A stretch of DNA of 32,504 nt, taken from assembly GCA_949528465.1 (NCBI GenBank), contig CATIMP010000096.1:1-32504 (forward strand), in the 5' to 3' direction. The position numbers and the translations under genes are program-made. The notes under the pieces were generated by a model. The model worked only from the letters and a program-made list of their open reading frames with translations. It searched no databases and was not told the origin of the DNA. This document shows positions 9,725 through 20,286 of this stretch, piece by piece (within the stretch, counting starts at the first letter, position 1; every line of letters starts with the position of its first letter). Origin of the DNA: Bacteroidota bacterium (lineage in GTDB: Bacteria; Bacteroidota; Bacteroidia; Flavobacteriales; Flavobacteriaceae).

Positions 9725-11131
9725 ATGCAAAAATCATATTTATTAAAATTAACTTTAGTTGCCACATTCGGTGGTTTACTCTTTGGTTACGATACGGGGG
9801 TCATCGCTGGAACTGTAGGTTCCTTGGATGCTTTTTTTATTGAACCTAAAGGATTAGATGAATTAGCCGCAAGTTCGTTAAAAGGATGGCTTGTTTCGAT
9901 TGCTCTTATTGGGTGTATCTTAGGTGGTGCTATTGCTGGGCTAATAGGGAAGAAATTCGGCAGAAAAAGAGGACTGGTAATCGCCGGCTCTCTATTCTTT
10001 ATTTCAGCACTTGGTTCTGCGCTTCCTGAAATATTTATACAACCGCTTGGACAAGGCAATCATACGCTTTCTACCGTTTTTATGATTTACCGATTTATTG
10101 GGGGTATAGGAGTAGGTATCGCATCTATGTTATCACCGGTTTATATTGCTGAAATCGCTCCAGCTAAAGACAGGGGTAAATTGGTTTCGTATAATCAGTT
10201 GGCCATTGTTGGTGGTTTTATGGTGGTTTATTTTGTGAATTATTTTATTGCTTTAAGTGGAGACGATACATGGCTCAATGACATCGGCTGGCGCTATATG
10301 TTTGCTTCAGAATTAGTTCCGGTAGGTATTTTCTTGGCACTCTTATATTTTGTGCCGGATACGCCGAGATCTTTGGTGTCTCACAACAAAGAAGCAAAAG
10401 CATTAGAGATTCTAAAAAAAGTGAATGGCGAAAGTGAAGCTCAAAGCATTTTGGCGGATATTAAAAACACCCTTGTTGTTAAAACAAATAGCGCATTCAC
10501 GTATGGTTGGGGTCTTGTCATCATTGGTGTTTTACTTTCTATATTTCAGCAGTTTGTGGGGATTAATGTTGTTTTGTACTATGCACCAGAAATTTTCAAA
10601 ACCCTTGACTTGGGTACAGATGCCGCCTTATTGCAAACCATTATAGTTGGAATTGTAAACTTTCTATTTACAATTATCGCTATTAAAACAGTTGATAATT
10701 ACGGGCGAAAGCCCCTTATGCTCATTGGAGCAGTGGGAATGGCAGTTGCCATGATATCCTTAGGGTTTGCATTTTATGCCGAAATAGGTGGATATGCAGC
10801 TCTTATTTGTATGATGCTTTATGTAGCTGCATTCGCATTGAGTTGGGGTCCTGTTACTTGGGTGCTACTCTCCGAAATATTTCCAAACGATATTCGAAAT
10901 AAGGCCATGCCTATAGCTGTAGCGGCACAGTGGCTTTCCAATTGGCTGGTTTCCGCATCCTTCCCTGTGATGAATGAAAATTCTTACTTGGTTGACACTT
11001 TCAATAACGGTTTCGCGTACTGGATTTATGGTGTCATGTCTATATTGGCAGCGGTATTCGTTTTGAAATTTATCCCTGAGACAAAAGGAAAAACGTTAGA
11101 GGAAATGAATAGCCTTTGGAAGAAAAAATAA
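9725..11131 (+). CDS. MFS sugar:H+ symporter (XylE-like)
   Basis: LFGYDTGVIAGT, GRKRG, YIAEIAPAKDRGKLVSYNQLAIVGG, QQFVGINVVLYYAPEIF, GRKPLMLIG, WGPVTWVLLSEIFPNDIRNKAM, FIPETKGKTLEEM are sugar-porter signatures. Confidence 0.93.
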   Translation: MQKSYLLKLTLVATFGGLLFGYDTGVIAGTVGSLDAFFIEPKGLDELAASSLKGWLVSIALIGCILGGAIAGLIGKKFGRKRGLVIAGSLFFISALGSALPEIFIQPLGQGNHTLSTVFMIYRFIGGIGVGIASMLSPVYIAEIAPAKDRGKLVSYNQLAIVGGFMVVYFVNYFIALSGDDTWLNDIGWRYMFASELVPVGIFLALLYFVPDTPRSLVSHNKEAKALEILKKVNGESEAQSILADIKNTLVVKTNSAFTYGWGLVIIGVLLSIFQQFVGINVVLYYAPEIFKTLDLGTDAALLQTIIVGIVNFLFTIIAIKTVDNYGRKPLMLIGAVGMAVAMISLGFAFYAEIGGYAALICMMLYVAAFALSWGPVTWVLLSEIFPNDIRNKAMPIAVAAQWLSNWLVSASFPVMNENSYLVDTFNNGFAYWIYGVMSILAAVFVLKFIPETKGKTLEEMNSLWKKK

Positions 11132-11175
11132 GTTGCGGTATAGAGTAAATAAGCATACTGTACGCTACTAAAAAT

Positions 11176-11216
11176 AAAACCACCATTACAGCTTTGATTG
11201 AAATGGTGGTTTTTTT
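11176..11216. terminator. Bidirectional intrinsic terminator
   Basis: AAAACCACCATT (11176-11187) pairs perfectly with AATGGTGGTTTT (11202-11213), A-run upstream and T-run downstream. Sits between the convergent genes ending at 11131 and 11221. Confidence 0.85.
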
Positions 11217-11220
11217 GTGC

Positions 11221-13635
11221 TTATTTTTTAATAAAGCGAATGCTTTTTGTTTCCCCTTTGGTGTTCGTCACTTGAATTATATAAATGCCAGTCTTAAGGG
11301 TTGAAATATGTACTATAGTGCGGTTCATTTTTCTAAGTTGCTTTACCAAATGCTTCTTACCTAATAAATCATAAACTGCAATGCTTTCATTGTTTTTTAG
11401 GTTAATAAGATTCAACATGTCCGCGGCTGGATTGGGATAGACATAAATTGAAGATGCTTCGTCTACAATGTCTTCATTTGATAATGAGGTGTCAGCAGTA
11501 TATTCATAAGCCCCAATATCAACTACATTTCCGGAGTTCGTAAAATCTACTTCACCAGCACCCTCGCTGACCAGTGAAAAATCATCTACAAAATAATCAA
11601 CACCCGTCCCGCCGCTTACTACAGGTCCTTTTACATATAAAAAACTTTGGTCGTTTTGAGTATGTGTAAAATTATCTGTCAGCAGCACCCATTCATTTGC
11701 TGTTGCGGTTGCACTCGCTAAGTTTGTATACGTGTCTGCGTTTTCAGCTGTAGTTGCTCCATTGACAGTTGACTTCACTGTTAATTGAACTGTTCCACTT
11801 CCTTCAGCCAATTTTACCCAAACATAAAACGTATAGGTTTCTCCAACTGTAAGCAAATCATTTAAAAAGATTCTAGGACTGTGGTAGTTTGCGGATCTGC
11901 CTGATGTTTTTAAGCTTTTGCTTCCTGTTCTAGCCGTTTCTGTACTTTGTACTACCGTTATATCACCAAAATTTGACCAGCCACCTGCAGCAGTTTCAAA
12001 ACTACTTGATGACATCACATCTGTATCGTCTTGAACAATAGGCCTCGAGTTTCCGAGTATATCTTTTGTGGGCGAATAGTCCGAGCTACCTGCATCAATA
12101 GCTGGTGAGTTTGCCAATAAAGAAAAATCGGTACTATCAAGATAACCTGCCCACCCTGCGATAGTAGTAGCATCATCGTTCAAAGTAGGAGCATTCACAA
12201 ATAATGGGTCAATGTTAATTTGATTTGCCGGCTCTTGATTTCCAGGATATGCAACAGTGCCATTCAAAAAAATATTATTTGTTGCAATTTTAGTTCCATC
12301 ATTATTTATGCTTTCAGTGCTTGGATTGTCTACATTATTTAACTTCAGCGCAGAATAATCGGAATTACGCGTAACTACTATATTGTTTGCCACTGTTACA
12401 TTATGGACATAATTAGCTATAATTCCAGCTACTTTTTGTCCCCCATGCCTAGGATTACCTTCACTCTCAGAAATATTCTGAATAATTTCGTGTACGCCGT
12501 TAAAATAAATGGTGTTGTTTCTAATAATTGCAGAACTGTAATTTGATCTGTCAAAATTTATTCCGTTTTTACCATTATTAACACATAAATTATTTTCAAA
12601 CAAAAAAGTTCCTACATATCCAGGTCTAGGATTGGCATCACTTGGAGAGTGACTGCGCGTGGCATATAACCCTTGACCATCTAAAATGGTTGAATAACCA
12701 GCGTTTCCATAGTTGCCACTTGGGGGTTGTCCATTATCTGGAAAACTAGCCATATAAAATGGAATCCGATTCCAGTTATTATAGACCGTATTTCCGCGCA
12801 TAATCATTTTTATTTCAGTAGTATTATCTTCATCTGTTGTGGCTATTGTTTCTGCAAAAACTATGGCACTTGACGCTGATGAAGTCCACCATGTGGTGTT
12901 GTAAACGGTATTATTTTCAATGGTAATATGATCACTGTCATTAAATCGAATTCCCGAACCTGGCGTATCATGAACAATATTATTTCTAATAATTATATGA
13001 TGATGGTCATCATATCCACCCCAAATACCTTTTCCTGAAAAATAGCTAAGATTGTTGTTTTTTATGCCATCTTTTTCATTGAGGGTAATTCTGTTTCGAC
13101 GATTCATTATGGCTTGCGTATAGTTTATTGATTGCGAGGGTCCTTCAACTTCAAACCCCTCAACAATAACATAATTAGCATTCGCATCAAGCTTTATTCC
13201 TCCCTGGCCATCGAAAATTATCTTTGGAGTATGATTGGGATAATTCTTCAGCGTTATATAACCATCGATAGCATTCCCAGCTTTATTTATTGTTACCACA
13301 TGAGGGTTATTTAAATTTGAACCGCTATTATACACATAGGTATTGCCAGCTGAATCAACAAGACCAGTAGTGTCTTCATAAAATGAAACAACTGGAGTGC
13401 CTGCGTTTCCGTCCTTATATTCCCCTTCCATAACAAAAACGGTACCACCAGCACTTACCTCAGCAATTCCCTTATTGATGGTTGCAAATGGTGCATTTTC
13501 TGTTCCGTCATTTGAGTCGTTACCCAACAATGCAGAAACGTAATAATCTTGTGCTGACAGGCTAAATGTAGCTAAGCAAAACATGAGTAAGTAAGTAAGA
13601 AAGCAACTTTTTTGTAAATATGATTGTACTGTCAT
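11221..13635 (-). CDS. Secreted parallel beta-helix protein (PL6/chondroitinase-B-like fold) with a CBM22/CBM4_9-like module and T9SS sorting domain
   Basis: DYYVSALLGNDSNDGTENAPFATINKGI...VFVMEGEY (start of pectate-lyase-like helix); many NNTVYN/NNIV repeats; GSKSLKTSGRSANYHSPRIFLNDLLTVGETYTFYVWVKLAEGSGTVQLTVK (CBM22-like); YVYPNPAADMLNLINLKNNESIAVYDLLGKK...GIYIIQV T9SS tail. ATG at 13635 (MTVQSYLQK) is a better start than 13671. Confidence 0.85.
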   Translation of the reverse strand: MTVQSYLQKSCFLTYLLMFCLATFSLSAQDYYVSALLGNDSNDGTENAPFATINKGIAEVSAGGTVFVMEGEYKDGNAGTPVVSFYEDTTGLVDSAGNTYVYNSGSNLNNPHVVTINKAGNAIDGYITLKNYPNHTPKIIFDGQGGIKLDANANYVIVEGFEVEGPSQSINYTQAIMNRRNRITLNEKDGIKNNNLSYFSGKGIWGGYDDHHHIIIRNNIVHDTPGSGIRFNDSDHITIENNTVYNTTWWTSSASSAIVFAETIATTDEDNTTEIKMIMRGNTVYNNWNRIPFYMASFPDNGQPPSGNYGNAGYSTILDGQGLYATRSHSPSDANPRPGYVGTFLFENNLCVNNGKNGINFDRSNYSSAIIRNNTIYFNGVHEIIQNISESEGNPRHGGQKVAGIIANYVHNVTVANNIVVTRNSDYSALKLNNVDNPSTESINNDGTKIATNNIFLNGTVAYPGNQEPANQINIDPLFVNAPTLNDDATTIAGWAGYLDSTDFSLLANSPAIDAGSSDYSPTKDILGNSRPIVQDDTDVMSSSSFETAAGGWSNFGDITVVQSTETARTGSKSLKTSGRSANYHSPRIFLNDLLTVGETYTFYVWVKLAEGSGTVQLTVKSTVNGATTAENADTYTNLASATATANEWVLLTDNFTHTQNDQSFLYVKGPVVSGGTGVDYFVDDFSLVSEGAGEVDFTNSGNVVDIGAYEYTADTSLSNEDIVDEASSIYVYPNPAADMLNLINLKNNESIAVYDLLGKKHLVKQLRKMNRTIVHISTLKTGIYIIQVTNTKGETKSIRFIKK

Positions 13636-13886
13636 TTGGTTTTTTTTATAAAAATGGTCACATAATAGCAACCAATATTGCTAAAATATTTTAAGTAAAC
13701 ACTTCCTTTTAAAAGATTTGTGTTAAATGCTATAAACATTTGGAGGTTGTATAAATATTGATTGGTTTTTAGGGAAAACTAGTACTTAAAAATACGAATG
13801 AAGCAAATGTTATACTGAATAATTCAAAAGTTGTAAAAATTTCACACGCTTGATTGATATATTTATATTCACAAAACTACAACCAA

Positions 13887-16800
13887 ATGAAAAACTACAT
13901 AATTATACTTTTGTTTATGCCATTAGCGGTTTTTTCGCAAGGAAAAATGCTTAGTGGAACCGTAAATGATGACATGGGAAACCCACTTCCAGGAGCAACT
14001 GTTCAGGTTAAGGGCTCTGAGTCAATTGGCTCAATCACAGATTTTGATGGTAATTTCACAATCACCTTGAAAGACAACGCTACTAAAATCATTGTTTCAT
14101 ATGTGGGTTTTGTCGATCAAGAAGTTGACGTTGCTAACCAAAGCAATATAACTGTTTCTCTTTCTGAGGATGTTTCTGAATTAGATGAAGTTGTTGTTAT
14201 TGGATATGGTACGGTACTTAAGAAAGACATAACAGGATCTGTATCGTCTGTTAAAGTCAGTGAGACAATTTCACGCCAATCTACTACTGTCGATCAATTA
14301 CTTCAAGGTCGTGCAGCTGGTGTAACTGTTGCTCAAAACGCAGCAAACCCAGGAGCAGGTATTAGTGTTCGCGTACGCGGAACTAGTAGTTTGCGCGGAA
14401 ACAACGAGCCGCTATATGTTGTTGATGGAATCATTATTTCTTCTGCAGGCGAAGATGTTGTTGCCACTGGAGGTGGTAATACAGGTCAAGAGCAACAAAA
14501 TGGACTAAATGGTATTAACCCAAGAGATATTGAAGATATTCAAGTTCTTAAAGATGCATCTGCAACAGCAATATATGGATCGCGTGGTGCCAACGGGGTA
14601 ATTCTTATCACGACAAAAAAGGGAACACCCAACCAAACAAAATCAAACATTTTTATAAACACGTCGATGCGTAGCATTACCAAACAATACGATGTTTTAG
14701 ACGGGCTGGAATATGCACGCTATAGAAATGAGTCCATATTAAGAACCACTACTAGCCAACAACCGCAATATCATATTGAGGGCAATAATATTTATCCCTT
14801 TATAACTGAAGAAGGTGTGACAATTGTTGCAAACGTTCCAGCCCTTCAGTTCAATTGGCAAGAGGAGTTGTTTAGAACCTTTACAAGCTTGAGCGTAGGC
14901 GGTTCTGTATCAGGCGGAAGCGACAATGGAAATTATTACTTGTCTGCTGGTATGAACGATCAGACCGGCTTGGCTAAAAACTCCAGTTTCAACAGTGGAG
15001 ATATTCGTCTTAATTTAAATCAAAACCTAAGTTCAAAAATTAAGCTTCAAACAAGGCTAAGTGGGTTTTTTAGTAAAACCGATTTTGCTGAGGGTGGCGA
15101 TTTAATTGGCGGTTCAAATCAGAGTTTTATTCGTAACGCCATATCTTTTAGACCCTTATTAACTCCGGAAGACTCCAATATTCAGTATGATGATTTGGAA
15201 ACATCAAATCCACTTTCTTGGATTGATGATTATGATGACCTTTCAAATGAAAATCGCTTTTTTGGATCCTTAGCCTTAACCTTTGATTTGGGTGTTAAGG
15301 GCTTGAGTTACCAAGTAAAGGCAGGAGGTAACATACGTTCAAAAGAACGCCGTCGTTTCTTTGGATTAACTACGTTCCAAGGAGTTAACTCAGGAGGGCT
15401 GCTTCAAATAATGAATCTTAAATCAACATCATATCAGGTTAACAATACGTTTCAATTCAATAGATCTTTTAGAAAACAACGAATCAATGCTGTGGTTGGG
15501 ATAACTTATGACAGACGCGAAAATAAAAACACTACATATGCTGTTCAAGACTTTGTATCTGCTGAAAAAAGAACTGAACAACCGTTTTTGGGTCAGCTGA
15601 TTTCTTCACCACTTTCGAATTTAGACACAGAGCAAACTTTGTTCTCATTTTTAGGTCGCGCAACCTATAGCCTGAACAATAAGTATGTGCTAACTGCCAG
15701 TTTCCGTAGAGACGGGGTTTCAAAATTTTTAGAATCTGAGCGCTACGGATTTTTCCCGTCGGGGGCTTTTTCTTGGAATTTAGATCGTGAATCTTTTATA
15801 AAAAAATTAAATGTGTTTGACCAATTAAAACTTCGCATCGGTTGGGGTCAAATTGGTAACCACGGAATTGGCGCATACGGGACCTTGTCTAATTATGGAA
15901 TCAATTCCTCCGTGCTTTATGGCAATGTGGATAATGGAACAAGCGTACCTTTATTGTTAAACAACATTGCTAACGCCTCACTTACTTGGGAAACTACAGA
16001 ACAATCAAATATTGGTTTAGATTTCTCTTTATTAGATGGCACTATCACAGGAACGGTTGATGCCTATGATAAAAGGACAAAAGATTTATTGTTAAATTCA
16101 CAAATTGCACCATCCACAGGCTTCCAAAGCTTACTTGTTAACAGAGGTGAGCTTTCGAATAAAGGACTTGAGGTTGCACTTCAATTCTCGCCCATAGCCA
16201 AAGAAGACTTTCAACTCTCTTTTGGCGGAAATGTTGCCTTTAATAGAACAAGAATAGAGGCGTTACCTACTCAGCCATTAGCACCAATTTTATTAAATGG
16301 TAGTTACGTTCAACGCAGATTTGTCTCCGGAAACGCTATTAGTAGAGGGAATCATTTCAAATATCCTGCAAACATATTTATTGAAGGAGAGGAATCGGCT
16401 GTATTTTATGGATATCAAACAGATGGGATTTATCAAGAAGGAGATACCTTCATAGGTTCTGCTCAAGCTGGAGATATAAAAATAATAGACCAGAATGGTG
16501 ATGGCGCTATTACCAATGACGATAGAACTGTTATTGGAAACCCCAATCCAGATTATACATTCGGATTTAATTTGTCTGTTACCTACAAGCAATTTACCCT
16601 GAGCGCTTTATTAAATGGTGTTTACGGCAATGATATTGTTAATGGAAACTTATTACAGCTTGGTAATGCAGAGGGATTATCAAGAAATATTTTAAAGACC
16701 GCTTATCACAATGCTTGGCGTCCAGAGCGTCCTTCGAACTCACACCCTAGAATTGGATATTCCGTAGTGGGTAATCCCGAGGAAAGAGCTATCTCGGATC

Positions 16801-17054
16801 GATTCGTTGAAGACGGAAGTTTTTTACGTCTCAATAATATAACACTGGGGTATGATATTCCAATTAAAGGTAAAAGTCCTTTTAAAGGGGCAAACATTTA
16901 TCTAACAGGTCAAAACTTACTCACATTCACAAACTACAGTGGATATGACCCAGAAATCACAAGTTTTATGTGGACGGGTCTTATCACAGGCGTGGACTGG
17001 AATGGACCTCCTAATGCACGAAACTTCTTGTTAGGCTTAAACTTAAATCTATAA
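13887..17054 (+). CDS. SusC-family TonB-linked outer-membrane transporter
   Basis: Signal peptide MKNYIIILLFMPLAVFSQ (start at 13887); GTVNDDMGNPLPGATVQVKGSESIGSITDFDGNFTI; SELDEVVVIGYGTVLKKDITGSVSSV; plug domain LQGRAAGVTV...VRVRGTSSLRGNNEPLYVVDGI, DASATAIYGSRGANGVILITTKKG. Confidence 0.97.
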   Translation: MKNYIIILLFMPLAVFSQGKMLSGTVNDDMGNPLPGATVQVKGSESIGSITDFDGNFTITLKDNATKIIVSYVGFVDQEVDVANQSNITVSLSEDVSELDEVVVIGYGTVLKKDITGSVSSVKVSETISRQSTTVDQLLQGRAAGVTVAQNAANPGAGISVRVRGTSSLRGNNEPLYVVDGIIISSAGEDVVATGGGNTGQEQQNGLNGINPRDIEDIQVLKDASATAIYGSRGANGVILITTKKGTPNQTKSNIFINTSMRSITKQYDVLDGLEYARYRNESILRTTTSQQPQYHIEGNNIYPFITEEGVTIVANVPALQFNWQEELFRTFTSLSVGGSVSGGSDNGNYYLSAGMNDQTGLAKNSSFNSGDIRLNLNQNLSSKIKLQTRLSGFFSKTDFAEGGDLIGGSNQSFIRNAISFRPLLTPEDSNIQYDDLETSNPLSWIDDYDDLSNENRFFGSLALTFDLGVKGLSYQVKAGGNIRSKERRRFFGLTTFQGVNSGGLLQIMNLKSTSYQVNNTFQFNRSFRKQRINAVVGITYDRRENKNTTYAVQDFVSAEKRTEQPFLGQLISSPLSNLDTEQTLFSFLGRATYSLNNKYVLTASFRRDGVSKFLESERYGFFPSGAFSWNLDRESFIKKLNVFDQLKLRIGWGQIGNHGIGAYGTLSNYGINSSVLYGNVDNGTSVPLLLNNIANASLTWETTEQSNIGLDFSLLDGTITGTVDAYDKRTKDLLLNSQIAPSTGFQSLLVNRGELSNKGLEVALQFSPIAKEDFQLSFGGNVAFNRTRIEALPTQPLAPILLNGSYVQRRFVSGNAISRGNHFKYPANIFIEGEESAVFYGYQTDGIYQEGDTFIGSAQAGDIKIIDQNGDGAITNDDRTVIGNPNPDYTFGFNLSVTYKQFTLSALLNGVYGNDIVNGNLLQLGNAEGLSRNILKTAYHNAWRPERPSNSHPRIGYSVVGNPEERAISDRFVEDGSFLRLNNITLGYDIPIKGKSPFKGANIYLTGQNLLTFTNYSGYDPEITSFMWTGLITGVDWNGPPNARNFLLGLNLNL

Positions 17055-17057
17055 ACT

Positions 17058-18617
17058 ATGTTGATAAATACAATACCACCGATAAATATAAATGCGAAGC
17101 AACTTTTGAAGAACTTTTGCTTTGCCTTGACACTTGTTGTTTTGTCCTCTTGTGATTTAGATGAATCTCCCCCATTTTTAGACCAATCTATTTATCAAGA
17201 TCCACAAAGTGCTGAAGCTGCACGCGATGGTGTCTTTGCTGCTTTGGCATCTTATGACGCCCAAGAAAGACGCTTATTTGTAGAGAACGGATTTTCCGGA
17301 CTTTTTGTTACCAGAAGAAATGGAAACAGATTGACTTCTCAATGGAATGCAAACTTGTTCAAGTTAAAGCCAAACGACGATACTGATACACAAGGCACTT
17401 GGTCTGGCTTATATAGTTTTATTACTAGGGCTAACACTGTTATTGAAAATTCAATGTATGATATCAATACAACTGACCAAGACCAAATACGAATCAATGC
17501 TGTTGTTGGACAGGCATATTTTGCAAGAGCATTGGCTTATTTTAAACTCACGCGTTTGTGGGGAGATATCCCGCTATGGTTGAATGTGCCAGATGAAAAC
17601 AACGTTAATAAAGCGGTAAGCACTTCAAAGGAAGTGTATGCGCAAATTATTGCGGATGCTACCTTAGCTAGTCAACTGATTACAGATGAGAATGCAACAG
17701 TCGGTTACCCCAAAGGATATGCTGCAAATATGTTACTTGCTAAAGTTTATATGACATTGGCAACTAATCCTTCACTTCAAGAAGATGGAAAATCTGAAAT
17801 GGATTATTGGAATTTGGCTTATGTTGAAGCCAAAAAGGTCGAGGGTCAATACGCACTTGTTGATGATTATGCAACCCTGTTTGACGGTAAAAACGAAAAC
17901 ACTTCCGAGTCTATATTTGAGCTTCAAATAAGTAAGGATGCGGCTAATTCACAAATGGGTCGTAATTATTCGCCTTGGAAATTCAAAGCTGGTGCAGCTT
18001 TTGGTTGGTTTTCTGTAGCTGCAGATGTGTATGATACTCATGCTGCAACTTATCCTTCAGATCCGCGTCTTGCATCAACGTATTTACATGAATACAACCG
18101 AATAGACAATGGATCGCCTGTGCGCGTTTACCCCACAAATGCTTCCAGAAATAATTTTGGATCCGCATTTCCATATTTTTTCAAATACGCTGAAAAAGAC
18201 ACTTCAAATTCGAATCAATTTAACAGCCAAAACATCATTGTGTTCCGTTATGCAGACTTGTTGTTGATGCTCGCAGAGATATCAAATGAACTACAAAAAC
18301 CAGATGCACTTGATTATGTCACAGCAGTCTTGCAAAGATCCGGTCAAGTTCCACACGCTGGATATTTAGGCGACCAAGATAGTTTTAGAAACGCCATTAT
18401 GCAAGAATATCGATTTGAGCTTTTAGGTGAAGGCGACGACGCGCACAACAACCGGCGAAGAGGATATGCATACTTTTTGGAACATACCATAAACGCGCAT
18501 AACAATAACCCAAATTTTAAGGCTTCGGTAGATATACAACTTAATGATGTGGAGTCTGAAGTCATGTTTCTGCAAATACCACTAAACGAAAAGAACACAA
18601 ATAACCTTATAAACTAA
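17058..18617 (+). CDS. SusD/RagB-family outer-membrane glycan-binding lipoprotein
   Basis: Lipobox VVLSSC; YFARALAYFKLTRLWGDIPLW; FRYADLLLMLAEISNEL; EYRFELLGEGDDAHNNRRRGYA. Starts 3 bp after SusC. Confidence 0.95.
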   Translation: MLINTIPPININAKQLLKNFCFALTLVVLSSCDLDESPPFLDQSIYQDPQSAEAARDGVFAALASYDAQERRLFVENGFSGLFVTRRNGNRLTSQWNANLFKLKPNDDTDTQGTWSGLYSFITRANTVIENSMYDINTTDQDQIRINAVVGQAYFARALAYFKLTRLWGDIPLWLNVPDENNVNKAVSTSKEVYAQIIADATLASQLITDENATVGYPKGYAANMLLAKVYMTLATNPSLQEDGKSEMDYWNLAYVEAKKVEGQYALVDDYATLFDGKNENTSESIFELQISKDAANSQMGRNYSPWKFKAGAAFGWFSVAADVYDTHAATYPSDPRLASTYLHEYNRIDNGSPVRVYPTNASRNNFGSAFPYFFKYAEKDTSNSNQFNSQNIIVFRYADLLLMLAEISNELQKPDALDYVTAVLQRSGQVPHAGYLGDQDSFRNAIMQEYRFELLGEGDDAHNNRRRGYAYFLEHTINAHNNNPNFKASVDIQLNDVESEVMFLQIPLNEKNTNNLIN

Positions 18618-18622
18618 CCACA

Positions 18623-20263
18623 ATGAATACGTCTAAAAGCTTACTTTTAATTCCTTTGTTTTTCCTAGTTTTTATGCTAGGATGTGAAGACAAAGAGACC
18701 GTGATGTCTCCATTTGAACAACCTGTTTTAAGCAGTAACGATGGGTCATTAACTTACGCGGCAGCTAATACATTTCCAGTGCTTGGTACAATTACAGGTA
18801 CTACACCCACCTTTTCTACAGATGTGCCATACCGTTTTCGTCTGATTGAAGTTTCTTCACCAACGAATAGCACCTACACGTCAAATTCCTTCTCGATTGA
18901 TGTTGATACAGGGGTTATTAGTTATAATAATAATAATAATTCCATATCAGCAGGAACGTATTCTATAGATGTAGGCGTATCGAATATTAACGGATTGGCT
19001 ATTCACCAAGATGTTTTTAATTTAACCGTTCTTGATGTACCTATAACCTTAAGCGTTGATGAGACAACTGTTGATGCAGGAATTTTTCAAGAAGGAGTTG
19101 TTGCTACGGTCTCATATACTGATGCTTCAGCTGATGGTGTCGTAGATGACAGTAGTGTTAAATATACACTTGTTAACCCACCAGCAGGCTTTACAATTGA
19201 TGAGGATACAGGAGAAATTTCTAAGGGAAGTGGTGCTGTTTCAGGAGATAATTTTCTCTCTGTTGAAGTAGAATCTAATGTTGGTAAAGTTGCAGCAACT
19301 AATCTTGTAAATATTGTTGTAGGAGATCCACCAACAATTGAACTTTTTAAGAATGGTACTACTACAAGCCTAGCTAAGGTTGTGCTTTCCCCTTATTCCA
19401 CATACACAACTGACGCGCCAGTTGTCGATGGAATGGTTCCAACAAGTTGGGAGATTATTTTCCCCAAATCGTTGGTGAATAACGAACCCGATGTAGCCGC
19501 AGGTGAGGAAGCTATCGATTATTCTAACTATTTCAGTGTGGAAGATGCTACGGGTAAGGTAACCGTGGCTGCCGACGCAGACCTTCCCTTAGGCGTTCAC
19601 GTACTTAGTCTAAAGGCAACAAATGCTACGGATAGCGAATTTACATTTGATGACATTCTAACGTTAGAAGTTGAGTTGCGTTGGGAAACCACACCCATTT
19701 ATGAAAATGACTTCAGTGGTGGAGCAGGAACACAAATTACGTTCCCATCTCTAAATGGGGCTTCATCTGCATTTGTTCATGTGCCAAATCATGGAAGAAT
19801 TGCAAAGCCAGTGTTAAAATACCAATGGGCCAATGCTCCTACGGATGCCGCTGTTGAACTTGAAATTCCTGTTGAAGGGACGGATATTAAAAAACTCCGC
19901 GTTTCTTTTTGGGAAGCATTTGGATACGGTACTGTCATTATTGATCGATATAACAAAACGCTTGCTCAATACCAAAGTACGGATGGAACGAATTCCTTGG
20001 ATACATCTACATGGACAGATGTCATGGGTGTGTCCGACTCGTCTTGGTCTACTGCTCCACAATGGGGTGCTCTTTCTGTAGCAACTCCTGACGCCTTTAA
20101 CGAGGTTAGCGGTAAACTTGTTCAAGTTGCTCCAGATACCAAAACTGTCTACTTATACTGGCGATTCTTTAGAAAGGATGGACAAGCACACAACAATGGG
20201 CAATATTTGCTTAGAAACTTTTTTATTGAAGGTGCTAAAGCCTTTCCTGCAGAAGAACAATAA
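18623..20263 (+). CDS. Surface glycan-binding-type lipoprotein with cadherin-like repeats (SusE/F position)
   Basis: Lipobox FMLGCED; repeated RFRLIEVSSPTNSTYTSNSFSIDVDTGVISYNNNN / GFTIDEDTGEISKGSG cadherin/putative-Ig repeats; C-terminal jelly-roll-like region; directly downstream of SusD. Confidence 0.75.
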   Translation: MNTSKSLLLIPLFFLVFMLGCEDKETVMSPFEQPVLSSNDGSLTYAAANTFPVLGTITGTTPTFSTDVPYRFRLIEVSSPTNSTYTSNSFSIDVDTGVISYNNNNNSISAGTYSIDVGVSNINGLAIHQDVFNLTVLDVPITLSVDETTVDAGIFQEGVVATVSYTDASADGVVDDSSVKYTLVNPPAGFTIDEDTGEISKGSGAVSGDNFLSVEVESNVGKVAATNLVNIVVGDPPTIELFKNGTTTSLAKVVLSPYSTYTTDAPVVDGMVPTSWEIIFPKSLVNNEPDVAAGEEAIDYSNYFSVEDATGKVTVAADADLPLGVHVLSLKATNATDSEFTFDDILTLEVELRWETTPIYENDFSGGAGTQITFPSLNGASSAFVHVPNHGRIAKPVLKYQWANAPTDAAVELEIPVEGTDIKKLRVSFWEAFGYGTVIIDRYNKTLAQYQSTDGTNSLDTSTWTDVMGVSDSSWSTAPQWGALSVATPDAFNEVSGKLVQVAPDTKTVYLYWRFFRKDGQAHNNGQYLLRNFFIEGAKAFPAEEQ

Positions 20264-20286
20264 ATAAAAAAGATAAAATAAATAAC

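Noticed and set aside
13667-13682. AGCAA...TTGCT inverted repeat in the divergent beta-helix/SusC intergenic region
   Set aside because: Five-base arms in AT-rich DNA; could be chance, and no second copy was found by eye.
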